The position numbers and the translations under genes are program-made. Below the pieces are notes generated by a model. The model saw only the letters and a list, made by a program, of their open reading frames with translations, did no database searches and had not been told where the DNA came from. Shown one piece after another: positions 1-7,513 of a DNA stretch of 64,000 bases. The DNA comes from Bradyrhizobium diazoefficiens. Lineage in GTDB: Bacteria; Pseudomonadota; Alphaproteobacteria; Rhizobiales; Xanthobacteraceae. The DNA is taken from positions 682,001 to 746,000 of the forward strand of contig NZ_JAFCJE010000005.1 in assembly GCF_018131185.1 (NCBI RefSeq), read 5' to 3'. Position 1 is the first letter of the stretch, and every line of letters starts with the position of its first letter.

Positions 1-366
1 GATGAACGCGGCACCCAAGGCGCCCAGGGCTTCAAAGACACCCAAGGCTTCGCCGTACAAGCGTCATAAGATCGCCGCTCGTCGATATCTATGCTGCAGC
101 GCCGGATGGCCTCATCCCCGGTATCGCCCGGATGTTGCGACCAAGTGACAATTTCTGGAAATGAGCCAATATAGACAGAGATTCGCACAAATTACAGGCA
201 GGTGCCTGTTCGTAACTCATCGAGTGCCTACGTTGTGCGTTGCGTCGTGTCGGCACCCGGGTGTCCAATGATCGTCATGTGCTCACGCTGATTCGAAACG
301 GCCTGAGGAACGGTCCGGTAACTGCTTTCGTTTCAGCTTGTAGCGGAACTCACGCGGAGAGGGATC
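1..366. other. Intergenic region upstream of prkA
   Basis: No convincing gene. The first 69 bases are open in frame 1 and end at a TAA, so they could be the tail of a gene lying to the left, but nothing recognisable can be read. A perfect 10-bp palindrome (CACCCGGGTG) lies near 253-262. The right end holds an EcfG-type promoter and a GGAG ribosome site about 7 bases before the prkA start. Confidence 0.5.
307..332 (+). promoter_or_regulatory. EcfG-type general stress response promoter of prkA
   Basis: GGAAC at 307-311, a 17-base spacer, then CGTT at 329-332. This matches exactly the alphaproteobacterial EcfG/SigT consensus GGAAC-N16-17-CGTT. Transcription would start near 338-342, leaving an untranslated leader of about 25-30 bases before the ATG at 367. 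The E. coli counterpart yeaGH is a general-stress (RpoS) operon, so the placement makes sense. Promoter activity itself is inferred. Confidence 0.75.
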
Positions 367-2310
367 ATGTACAACGATTCTCTATTCAACGCTTTCGCTC
401 GGTCGTTCGAGGCGAGAAGCCAGCACGACATGTCGATGGCGGAATATCTGGAATCGTGTCGAAGCGATCCCATGAAATACGCGAACGCGGCCGAACGACT
501 GCTAGCTGCCATCGGCGAACCCCAGACGATCGACACGGCCAAGGACCCACGCCTTGGCCGTATTTTTTTGAACCGCACGATCCGCACCTATCCGGCCTTC
601 GCCGGCTTCTACGGCATGGAAGAAACCATCGAGCGCATCGTCGGTTTCTTCCGCCATGCCGCGCAAGGTCTCGAAGAGCGCAAGCAGATCCTCTATCTGC
701 TAGGGCCGGTCGGCGGCGGCAAATCCTCGCTTGCCGAGCGGCTGAAGTCGCTGATGGAAGTGCATCCGATCTACGTGCTCAAGGCCGGCGATGAACTCTC
801 GCCCGTGTTCGAGAGCCCGCTCAGCCTGTTCGACCCCGATCAGCTCGGGCCGATGCTGGAAGAGAAATACGGCATCCCGCGCCGCCGTCTCACCGGACTG
901 ATGAGCCCGTGGTGCTACAAGCGGCTGGAAGCCTTCGGCGGCGATATTTCCCAGTTCCGCGTCGCGAAGATCCAGCCGTCGCGGCTGCGCCAGATCGGCA
1001 TCGCCAAGACCGAGCCCGGTGACGAGAACAACCAGGACATCTCCTCGCTGGTGGGCAAGGTCGATATCCGCAAGCTCGAGACATACGCGCAGAACGATCC
1101 CGACGCCTACAGCTATTCCGGCGGCCTCAACCGCGCCAACCAGGGCGTGCTTGAGTTCGTCGAGATGTTCAAGGCGCCGATCAAGATGCTGCACCCGCTG
1201 CTCACCGCGACGCAGGAAGGCAACTATATCGGCACCGAGAACATCGGTGCGATTCCGTTCACCGGCGTGATCCTGGCGCACTCCAACGAGGCCGAGTGGG
1301 CGAGCTTCAAGGCGAACAAGAACAACGAAGCCTTCATCGACCGCATCTGCGTGATCAAGGTGCCGTACTGCCTGAGGATCACGGAGGAGCAGAAGATCTA
1401 CGAGAAGCTGATCCAGGGCTCCGAGCTCGCGTCGGCGCCTTGCGCGCCCTCGACGCTGGAGACGCTGGCGCGGTTCTCGGTGATGTCTCGCCTGCGCAAG
1501 CACGAGAATTCCACGGTGTTCGCCAAGATGCGGGTTTACGACGGCGAGAGCCTGAAGGAATCCGATCCGAAGGCGCGCAGCGTCCAGGAATATCGCGACG
1601 CCGCCGGCGTCGACGAGGGCATGGACGGCGTCTCCACCCGCTTCGCCTTCAAGATCCTGGCTGCGACCTTCAACCACGACCCGCAGGAGGTCGCCGCCGA
1701 CGCCGTGCATCTGATGTACGCGCTGGAGCAGTCGATCCGCCGCGAGCAGCTGCCGGAGGAAGTCGAGAAGCGCTATCTCGAATTCATCAAGGCGGATCTC
1801 GCGCCGCGCTATGCCGAGTTCATCGGTAACGAGATCCAGAAGGCCTATCTGGAATCCTACTCCGATTACGGCCAGAATCTGTTCGATCGCTACGTCGACT
1901 ATGCCGACGCCTGGATCGAGGACCAGGATTTCAAGGATCCCGACACCGGCCAGCTGCTGGATCGCGAGCTTTTGAACCAGGAGCTGACGAAAATCGAGAA
2001 GCCGGCGGGCATCGCCAACCCCAAGGACTTCCGCAACGAGGTTGTCAAATTCTCGTTACGGTCGCGGGCCCAGAACGGCGGCAAGAATCCGACCTGGACC
2101 TCCTACGAGAAGATTCGCGACGTGATCGAAAAGAGGATATTCTCCCAGGTCGAGGATCTGCTTCCGGTCATCTCCTTCGGGTCGAAGAAGGACGGCGAGA
2201 CGGAGAAGAAGCATGGCGAGTTCGTCGCACGCATGGTGGAGCGCGGCTACACCGAGCGTCAGGTTCGCCGGCTCGTCGAATGGTACATGCGTGTGAAGCA
2301 GGCCGGTTGA
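367..2310 (+). CDS. prkA: PrkA-family serine protein kinase / AAA+ ATPase
   Basis: A 647-residue cytoplasmic protein of the PrkA (E. coli YeaG) family, usual length about 640. The N-terminal AAA+ core shows a Walker A, GPVGGGKSS, at residues 113-121, followed by the family block around LTATQEGNYIGTENIG. The C-terminal third is the PrkA-specific domain. PrkA proteins have been described as serine kinases and as stress or sporulation factors; the true substrate is poorly defined. It leads a plus-strand run with the DUF444 gene (25-base gap) and spoVR, the conserved yeaG-yeaH-ycgB set. The start is the ATG at 367, after a GGAG site; an EcfG-type promoter lies just upstream, so induction by general stress or starvation is expected. 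Confidence 0.93.
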   Translation: MYNDSLFNAFARSFEARSQHDMSMAEYLESCRSDPMKYANAAERLLAAIGEPQTIDTAKDPRLGRIFLNRTIRTYPAFAGFYGMEETIERIVGFFRHAAQGLEERKQILYLLGPVGGGKSSLAERLKSLMEVHPIYVLKAGDELSPVFESPLSLFDPDQLGPMLEEKYGIPRRRLTGLMSPWCYKRLEAFGGDISQFRVAKIQPSRLRQIGIAKTEPGDENNQDISSLVGKVDIRKLETYAQNDPDAYSYSGGLNRANQGVLEFVEMFKAPIKMLHPLLTATQEGNYIGTENIGAIPFTGVILAHSNEAEWASFKANKNNEAFIDRICVIKVPYCLRITEEQKIYEKLIQGSELASAPCAPSTLETLARFSVMSRLRKHENSTVFAKMRVYDGESLKESDPKARSVQEYRDAAGVDEGMDGVSTRFAFKILAATFNHDPQEVAADAVHLMYALEQSIRREQLPEEVEKRYLEFIKADLAPRYAEFIGNEIQKAYLESYSDYGQNLFDRYVDYADAWIEDQDFKDPDTGQLLDRELLNQELTKIEKPAGIANPKDFRNEVVKFSLRSRAQNGGKNPTWTSYEKIRDVIEKRIFSQVEDLLPVISFGSKKDGETEKKHGEFVARMVERGYTERQVRRLVEWYMRVKQAG

Positions 2311-2335
2311 GGCGGAATGGGAGGCGAATGGTCAA

Positions 2336-3619
2336 GTGCCCATTCACATTATTGACAGGCGCCTGAATCCAGGCGGCAAGAGTCTTGAGAACCGCCAGCG
2401 GTTCTTGCGTCGGGCCAAGTCCCTGGTGCAGGGCGCCGTCAAGAAGACCTCGCAGGAACGAGACATCAAGGACGTCCTGGAGGGGGGCGAAGTCACGATC
2501 CCCCTCGACGGCATGCACGAGCCGCGCTTCCGCCGCGAGGGCGGAACGCGCGACATGGTGTTGCCCGGCAACAAGAAGTTCATCGAGGGCGACTACCTCC
2601 AGCGCTCCGGCCAGGGCAGCGCCAAGGATTCGGGCCCGGGCGAAGGCGACAGCGAGGACGCCTTCCGTTTCGTGCTGAGCCGTGACGAGTTCGTCGATCT
2701 CTTCCTCGACGATCTCGAACTGCCGGATCTCGCCAAGCGCAAGATCGCGCAGACCGAGAGCGAGGGCATCCAGCGCGCCGGCTACACGACCTCGGGCTCG
2801 CCCGCCAACATCTCGGTGAGCCGGACGGTGAAGCTGGCGCTGGCCCGCCGCATCGCGCTCAAGCGTCCCCGCAAGGAGGAGGTCGAAGAGCTGGAGGCCG
2901 CGATCGCCGCATGCACCGACGAGGACGAGCGTTTGGAGCTGCTCGACCAGCTCGAAAAGCTGAAGGCGAAGACCAAGCGCATTCCCTTCATCGATCCGCT
3001 CGACATCCGCTACCGCCGCTTCGAGACGGTGCCTCGGCCGGTGGCGCAGGCGGTGATGTTCTGCCTGATGGACGTCTCGGGCTCGATGTCCGAGCACATG
3101 AAGGATCTCGCCAAGCGATTTTACATGCTGCTCTACGTGTTCCTGAAGCGCCGCTACAAGCATGTCGAGATCGTCTTCATCCGCCACACCGACCGCGCCG
3201 AGGAGGTCGACGAGCAGACCTTCTTCTACGGGCCGGCCTCGGGCGGCACGCTCGTCTCCAGCGCGCTGCAGGCGATGCACGAGATCGTGCGCGAGCGCTT
3301 CAACCCGTCGGACTGGAACATCTATGCCGCGCAAGCCTCCGACGGCGACAATTCCTATTCCGACGGCGAGCTCACCGGCATGCTGTTGACCGACAAGATC
3401 CTGCCGGTCTGCCAGTTCTTCGCCTATCTCGAGGTCGGGGAATCCGGCGGCAGCGCGTTCGATCTCTCCGATTCCTCGCTCTGGACCCTCTATGAGCGTC
3501 TGCGCAACAGCGGCGCACCGCTCTCGATGCGCAAGGTCTCGGAACGCAGCGAGATCTTTCCGGTGTTCCACGATTTGTTTCAGCGTCGCGAGACTGCCCA
3601 GGAGAAAGCCGCTCCATGA
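2336..3619 (+). CDS. yeaH: DUF444 / YeaH-YhbH family protein (VWA-like)
   Basis: A 427-residue protein of the YeaH/YhbH (DUF444) family. The start is GTG at 2336, because this frame gives the family's characteristic opening, IIDRRLNPGGKSLENRQRF; the nearby ATG at 2328 is out of frame. A charged linker (about residues 95-215) precedes a von Willebrand A-like fold with a MIDAS-type DVSGS at 246-250. The partner of PrkA/YeaG in enteric bacteria; its biochemical role is unknown, though metal-dependent scaffolding is plausible from the MIDAS motif. The stop overlaps the spoVR start by four bases (ATGA), so translation is probably coupled. Confidence 0.9.
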   Translation: MPIHIIDRRLNPGGKSLENRQRFLRRAKSLVQGAVKKTSQERDIKDVLEGGEVTIPLDGMHEPRFRREGGTRDMVLPGNKKFIEGDYLQRSGQGSAKDSGPGEGDSEDAFRFVLSRDEFVDLFLDDLELPDLAKRKIAQTESEGIQRAGYTTSGSPANISVSRTVKLALARRIALKRPRKEEVEELEAAIAACTDEDERLELLDQLEKLKAKTKRIPFIDPLDIRYRRFETVPRPVAQAVMFCLMDVSGSMSEHMKDLAKRFYMLLYVFLKRRYKHVEIVFIRHTDRAEEVDEQTFFYGPASGGTLVSSALQAMHEIVRERFNPSDWNIYAAQASDGDNSYSDGELTGMLLTDKILPVCQFFAYLEVGESGGSAFDLSDSSLWTLYERLRNSGAPLSMRKVSERSEIFPVFHDLFQRRETAQEKAAP

Positions 3620-5154
3620 CGGAACGATTGTTCGAAGGCGCGGATTGGGATTTCCACACCTTGCAGCGCATCACCGATGCCTGCGAGGAGGTGGCGCTGA
3701 AGGATCTCGGGCTCGACGTCTATCCGAACCAGATCGAGGTCATCACCGCCGAGCAGATGCTGGACGCCTATTCGTCGGTCGGCATGCCGCTGTTCTACAA
3801 GCACTGGTCGTTCGGCAAGCATTTTGCGTACCACGAGGCGTCCTATCGCAAGGGCCTGATGGGGCTCGCCTACGAGATCGTCATCAACTCCTCGCCCTGC
3901 ATCTCCTACCTGATGGAGGAGAACACGGCGACGATGCAGACGCTGGTGATCGCCCACGCCGCCTTCGGCCATAACCACTTCTTCAAGAACAATTATCTGT
4001 TCAAGCAGTGGACCGATGCCGACGGCATCCTGGATTATCTCGATTTCGCCAAGAACTACGTCATGCAATGCGAGGAGCGTTACGGCCGCGTCGAGGTCGA
4101 ACGCACGCTGGATGCCGCGCATGCGCTGATGTCGCACGGCATCGACCGCTATCCCGGCAAGAAGAAGCTCGATCTGCGCGCCGAGGAAAAGCGGGCAGGG
4201 CGCCGCCGTCAGCATGAGGAAGAGGTCTTCAACGATCTCTGGCGGACCGTGCCGGCCGGCAAGAGCAAGACCCGCTCTGCGCTCAGCATCGAGCGCCGCC
4301 GCAAGCTGCTCGGCCTGCCGCAGGAGAATTTGCTCTACTTCCTGGAGAAGAGCGCGCCGCGTCTGGCGCCGTGGCAGCGTGAGCTGCTCCGCATCGTCCG
4401 CCACATTGCGCAGTATTTTTACCCGCAGAGCCAGACCAAGGTGATGAACGAGGGGACGGCGACCTACGTCCACTATCGCATCATGACCAAGCTGCACCAG
4501 CAGGGCCGCATCACCGACGGAAACTTCCTGGAATTCCTGGGATCGCACACCAACGTGGTGTTCCAGCCCGAATTCGACGACCCGCGCTTCTCCGGCTTCA
4601 ATCCCTATGCGCTCGGTTTTGCCGTGATGCAGGACATCGAGCGCATCGTTACCCGTCCGGAGGACGAGGACCGCGAATGGTTTCCTGATATCGCCGGCAA
4701 GAACGACGTCATGGGCGTGCTGCGCGACGTCTGGGCCAACTACCGCGATGAAAGTTTCATCGCGCAGTTCCTGAGCCCGAAGCTGATGCGGCACTTCCGC
4801 ATGTTCCACCTGCATGACGATCCCGAAGAGCGCGCCGGTATCCGGGTCGACGCCATTCATGACGAGCGCGGCTTCCGCCGCGTTCGCCGCGAGCTGGCTC
4901 GGCAGCATGATGTCGGCTACATCGACGCCAACATCGAGGTGGTCGACGTCGATCTCTCCGGCGATCGCCGGTTGATCCTGCACCACCACGTCATCAAGGG
5001 CTCGCAGCTCAACGAGACCGACGCCAAGCGGGTGCTGCAGCATCTCGCCGACCTCTGGACCTACGACGTCGCGCTGATCGAGGTCGACGCCAACGACAAG
5101 GTCCTGCGCGAATACGTCGTGAGCCCGCGCCCGATTGCGGCGGCGGTGGCTTGA
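3616..5154 (+). CDS. spoVR: SpoVR family protein (YcgB-like)
   Basis: A 512-residue soluble protein of the SpoVR/YcgB family, typical length about 510. The N-terminal family block is evident (FYKHWSFGKHFAYHE, then HAAFGHNHFFKNNYLFKQW), as is the mid-protein MNEGTATYVHYRIM segment. In Bacillus, SpoVR affects spore cortex formation; in non-sporulating proteobacteria it always accompanies prkA and yeaH and its biochemistry is unknown. The ATGA overlap with the upstream gene and the shared EcfG-type promoter make the three genes one stress operon. The next gene is convergent, separated by a palindromic repeat. Confidence 0.93.
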   Translation: MTERLFEGADWDFHTLQRITDACEEVALKDLGLDVYPNQIEVITAEQMLDAYSSVGMPLFYKHWSFGKHFAYHEASYRKGLMGLAYEIVINSSPCISYLMEENTATMQTLVIAHAAFGHNHFFKNNYLFKQWTDADGILDYLDFAKNYVMQCEERYGRVEVERTLDAAHALMSHGIDRYPGKKKLDLRAEEKRAGRRRQHEEEVFNDLWRTVPAGKSKTRSALSIERRRKLLGLPQENLLYFLEKSAPRLAPWQRELLRIVRHIAQYFYPQSQTKVMNEGTATYVHYRIMTKLHQQGRITDGNFLEFLGSHTNVVFQPEFDDPRFSGFNPYALGFAVMQDIERIVTRPEDEDREWFPDIAGKNDVMGVLRDVWANYRDESFIAQFLSPKLMRHFRMFHLHDDPEERAGIRVDAIHDERGFRRVRRELARQHDVGYIDANIEVVDVDLSGDRRLILHHHVIKGSQLNETDAKRVLQHLADLWTYDVALIEVDANDKVLREYVVSPRPIAAAVA

Positions 5155-5188
5155 GGCGGCCGGCCACACGGAGCGATGCGCATTGATG

Positions 5189-5328
5189 TGCCCTCGCCCC
5201 TTGTGGGAGAGGGCAGCGACGCCGGCAGATACAAGCTCACTTGGGTGAGGGGTATCTCTCCGCACTCTCAGTGCCGATAGATACCCCTCATCCGGCGCTT
5301 CGCACCACCTTCTCCCACAAGGGGAAAA
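5189..5328. repeat. Palindromic intergenic repeat (CTCxCCCTTGTGGGAGA type)
   Basis: Two inverted arms, CCCTTGTGGGAGAGGG near 5197 and TTCTCCCACAAGGGG near 5310, enclose an inner pair around GGGGTATCT / AGATACCCC. It can fold into a long hairpin between the convergent spoVR and DUF1801 genes and might also terminate transcription. Related degenerate copies occur at 43051-43158 and 60115-60187. Confidence 0.75.
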
Positions 5329-5359
5329 GGAAGGCGTTCGTGGCTGCGCGATGGCTGTT

Positions 5360-5794
5360 CTACGCCGGCCGCTTCTTCGCCGGCTTCTTGCTCGCATTCA
5401 GCTCCACCGCCGCACGGATCAGCGCCTTCAACGCCTTCGCGTCGATCTTGTCGCCTTCGCGAATATCGATCGCACGGCGCACGTTTCCGTCGAGGCTTGA
5501 GTTGAACAGGCCCGCCGGATCCTCGAGCGCCGCGCCCTTGGCAAAAGTCATCTTCACCACTTCCTTGTAGGTCTCGCCGGTGCAGATGATGCCTTCATGC
5601 TCCCATACGGGAACGCCGCGCCATTTCCATGCCTCGACCACGTCGGGATCGGCCTGCTTGATCAGGTCGCGGATCCGCCCCAGCATCTCGCCGCGCCAAT
5701 CGCCGAGCTCCCTGATCCTGCCGTCGATCAGTTTCGAGGCTGACGCTGCGCCTGTTTCCTTCGCGCTGCTCTTCTTCGCCGCCGCCTTCTTCAC
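5360..5794 (-). CDS. DUF1801 domain protein
   Basis: A 144-residue small soluble protein with a Lys/Ala-rich N-terminus and a DUF1801 (YdhG-like) domain: VEAWKWRGVPVWEHEGIICTG, then EVVKMTFAKGA and a C-terminal KALIRAAVELN helix, ending in a Lys-rich tail. The function of DUF1801 proteins is unknown; they commonly sit next to ArsR and AHSA1/SRPBCC genes, as here. The start is GTG at 5794, overlapping the stop of the preceding membrane-protein gene (GTGA). It is the last gene of the arsR operon, so it should respond to the two operators at 6817-6861. Confidence 0.85.
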   Translation of the reverse strand: MKKAAAKKSSAKETGAASASKLIDGRIRELGDWRGEMLGRIRDLIKQADPDVVEAWKWRGVPVWEHEGIICTGETYKEVVKMTFAKGAALEDPAGLFNSSLDGNVRRAIDIREGDKIDAKALKALIRAAVELNASKKPAKKRPA

Positions 5795-6015
5795 GAGCCT
5801 GCCTCACCGTGCGCGCCGCCACGCCGGCCGAGATAAGGCAGCGCGAACAGATAGAGCCCCGTCGCCAGCAACGGAATGAGCGGGACGAGTGCCAGGAAGC
5901 CGATCCACACGGCCTGGACCTGCATGGTCATCGCCACGATGTTGGCGATGACCGCGATCGTGAAAGCCATCGACAGCCAGCGATGAATCTGCCGAACCCA
6001 CATATGCGTGCTCAC
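5791..6015 (-). CDS. Small two-helix membrane protein
   Basis: A 74-residue protein starting at GTG 6015, chosen because GGAGG lies 7 bases upstream; the longer frame to 6129 would run into the AHSA1 gene and lacks a site. It contains two hydrophobic segments (about residues 13-35 and 41-62) and a short basic C-terminus (LGRRGGAHGEAGS). No family that I can name. It lies 43 bases after the AHSA1 gene and overlaps the DUF1801 start, so it belongs to the same operon. It may be a small inner-membrane partner of the operon. Confidence 0.75.
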   Translation of the reverse strand: MSTHMWVRQIHRWLSMAFTIAVIANIVAMTMQVQAVWIGFLALVPLIPLLATGLYLFALPYLGRRGGAHGEAGS

Positions 6016-6058
6016 TAGGGACCTCCGTTGATATTGATCGGAATGGAAGCGGATGGAG

Positions 6059-6490
6059 CTAGTCGGCCCGCGCGAGCAGTTCGTCCAGCTTGTTGAAGAA
6101 CTGCTTCCAGCCGGCGTGCGCGCCGCCATAGGCCTGCTTCTGCGTCGGGCCGAAGCCGGCCTGCTCCACGCGCAAATGCGTGCCTGCGCTCGTCGGTGTC
6201 AGCGTGAAGGTCACGACGCTTTTGAGGTCGAAGGCGGAATCCTCATGCGAGAAATTCCATGTATAGGCGAGGCTCTTCTGCGGCTCGATGGTGAGTACCT
6301 CGCAGTCCAGCACGCCGCCCCATTCGCCGCGCAGGTTGAAACGATGACCGACTGACGGCTTGAAGTCGTTCTTCATCAGCCATTCCTCGATCAGATGCGG
6401 CTGCGTCAGCGCGCGCCAGAGCCGCTCGGGCGGAAAGGCAAATTCGCGCTCGACGACCACGGAGCGCATCTCGTTTGAGGGTTCAGTCAT
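6059..6490 (-). CDS. AHSA1/SRPBCC ligand-binding protein
   Basis: A 143-residue START-like (SRPBCC, activator of Hsp90 ATPase homologue 1) protein. The family opening VEREFAFPPERLWRALTQPHLIEEWLM and the C-terminal helix block GGAHAGWKQFFNKLDELL are clear. Such proteins bind small hydrophobic ligands in a deep cavity; the ligand cannot be read from the sequence. The ATG overlaps the arsR stop by four bases (ATGA). ArsR-AHSA1-DUF1801 is a recurrent cassette in alphaproteobacteria, and the regulator probably controls this protein directly. Confidence 0.9.
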   Translation of the reverse strand: MTEPSNEMRSVVVEREFAFPPERLWRALTQPHLIEEWLMKNDFKPSVGHRFNLRGEWGGVLDCEVLTIEPQKSLAYTWNFSHEDSAFDLKSVVTFTLTPTSAGTHLRVEQAGFGPTQKQAYGGAHAGWKQFFNKLDELLARAD

Positions 6491-6810
6491 TGGTCCATCC
6501 TCTTCAGGAGATCGTCGAGCGCGTCGAGCCGCCTTTGCCAGAAGCCGGCCATCTGGCTGGTCCAGTCGATCAGCGGATCGAGCGCACCGGGCAGCGCGCT
6601 GTAATGGGTCTGCCGTCCTTCATGGCGGTCACGTACGAGGCCGGCCTGTTTCAGCGCGCCGAGATGCTTGGAGACCGCGGGCTGGGAAACGCCCGATCGC
6701 GCCGTCAGCGCCCCGACCGTCTGCTCGCCCTCGCGGCAAAGTCGCTCGAAGATCGCCCGCCTTGTGGGGTCGGCGAGCGTTCTGAACAGGAGATCGGGGG
6801 CGGGAGACAT
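6487..6810 (-). CDS. ArsR-family winged-helix repressor
   Basis: A 107-residue ArsR/SmtB-type regulator. The start at 6810 (MSPAPDLLFRTLADPTRRAIF) is the family-typical beginning; the frame remains open to 6846 but that extension would run through the operators. The wHTH reads TVGALTARSGVSQPAVSKHLGALKQAGLV, with DRHEGRQTHYSALP as the wing. There is no cysteine metal-site motif such as ELCVCDL, so it is more likely a metal-independent repressor of the type paired with AHSA1 genes. It heads a four-gene minus-strand operon and two palindromes just upstream suggest autoregulation. Confidence 0.9.
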   Translation of the reverse strand: MSPAPDLLFRTLADPTRRAIFERLCREGEQTVGALTARSGVSQPAVSKHLGALKQAGLVRDRHEGRQTHYSALPGALDPLIDWTSQMAGFWQRRLDALDDLLKRMDQ

Positions 6811-6816
6811 GAAGAT

Positions 6817-6836
6817 CCATAACCAGGAAGTTATGG
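6817..6836. promoter_or_regulatory. Operator-like palindrome 1 of the arsR operon
   Basis: CCATAAC-N6-GTTATGG, a perfect 7-bp inverted repeat only 6 bases upstream of the arsR start codon. Its half-site recurs in a second palindrome centred 26 bp away, which argues for a repressor target. DNA binding is inferred. Confidence 0.7.
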
Positions 6837-6843
6837 ATGAATT

Positions 6844-6861
6844 CATAACTGTGGAGTTATG
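6844..6861. promoter_or_regulatory. Operator-like palindrome 2 of the arsR operon
   Basis: CATAAC-N6-GTTATG, the same half-sites and same 6-base spacer as the palindrome at 6817-6836. The centre-to-centre distance of 26 bp (about two and a half helical turns) would suit two repressor dimers. Confidence 0.7.
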
Positions 6862-6915
6862 GGTGAGTCAAGTCCGAAGGAGGGAAGGGGTCATACCGCG
6901 CGCAGCTCGCCCCGT

Positions 6916-7002
6916 CGTCATGGCGAGGAGCCCTTGCGCCGAAGCAATCCGGACTGGCTCGGCGGTGGCATTCTGGATCGCTTCGCCGCGCTCGCATGAC
7001 GG
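6916..7002. repeat. Dispersed palindromic repeat, CGTCATtGCGAG family (copy 1)
   Basis: Outer arms CGTCATGGCGAGGAG and CTCGCATGACG, with inner arms around GAAGCAATCC / GGATCGCTTC. Other copies in this window: 21160-21244, 26438-26524 and 58718-58803. All are intergenic, typical of REP/BIME-like elements in Bradyrhizobium. Confidence 0.85.
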
Positions 7003-7029
7003 GGAGATACGGGTGCCCCGTGCACACGG

Positions 7030-7479
7030 CTACGGTCGCAAGTACAAATACCCCTGGGACTGCAACTCCGCGATGCGGACCACGCCGCCTTGCTCCGCGC
7101 TCACGAAGCCGGGCAACAGATCAGTCAGCGTGACGTTCTGCACCTTCATCGTGTTGCCGCAAGCGGCGAGCTCGACGCCGCCTTTGGAAAAGTCGCCGAT
7201 GCGCCTGGTGACATCGGGGTTGGCCTGCGCCCAGTGAAATGCCTTCAGCGCCGGCCCGTGGATGACAAGAGCGATCGTGACATGCTCGGGGCCGCCGACC
7301 CCGTCGAAGTGGTTCTGGATGTTGCCGAGCACGAAATTGACCTTCTCGGCGTCGCTGAGATGGTAGACCACCTTGAGCTTGTTGCCCGCGCCGGCTTCCG
7401 TGGCCGCTTGCGCACGCGAGACGCCAAAGGCCGCGCCCAAAGCCGAGACGGCACTCCACAGGATGTTTCGGCGGTTCAT
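7030..7479 (-). CDS. Exported DsrE-family protein
   Basis: A 149-residue protein with an N-terminal signal containing a twin arginine (MNRRNILWSAVSALGAAFG...AQA), compatible with Tat or Sec export. The mature part is a DsrE/DsrF-like fold: KVVYHLSDAEKVNFVLGNIQNHFDG, then IALVIHGPALKAF and the Cys-containing block GGVELAACGNTMKVQ. Cytoplasmic DsrE proteins relay sulfur through such a cysteine; periplasmic versions are widespread and of unknown role. It lies 34 bases downstream of the next minus-strand gene and may be cotranscribed with it. Confidence 0.85.
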   Translation of the reverse strand: MNRRNILWSAVSALGAAFGVSRAQAATEAGAGNKLKVVYHLSDAEKVNFVLGNIQNHFDGVGGPEHVTIALVIHGPALKAFHWAQANPDVTRRIGDFSKGGVELAACGNTMKVQNVTLTDLLPGFVSAEQGGVVRIAELQSQGYLYLRP

Positions 7480-7513
7480 GGCGATCTCCCTTCGACTGGA
7501 CGCCGAACAGATA

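Noticed and set aside
1..69. Possible C-terminal coding tail at the left edge
   Set aside because: Frame 1 is open to a TAA at 67-69 but only about 22 codons are visible and nothing can be identified, so no gene is claimed.
3580..5397. A 605-codon minus-strand open frame
   Set aside because: Antisense to spoVR and continuing into a palindromic repeat; no recognisable domain.
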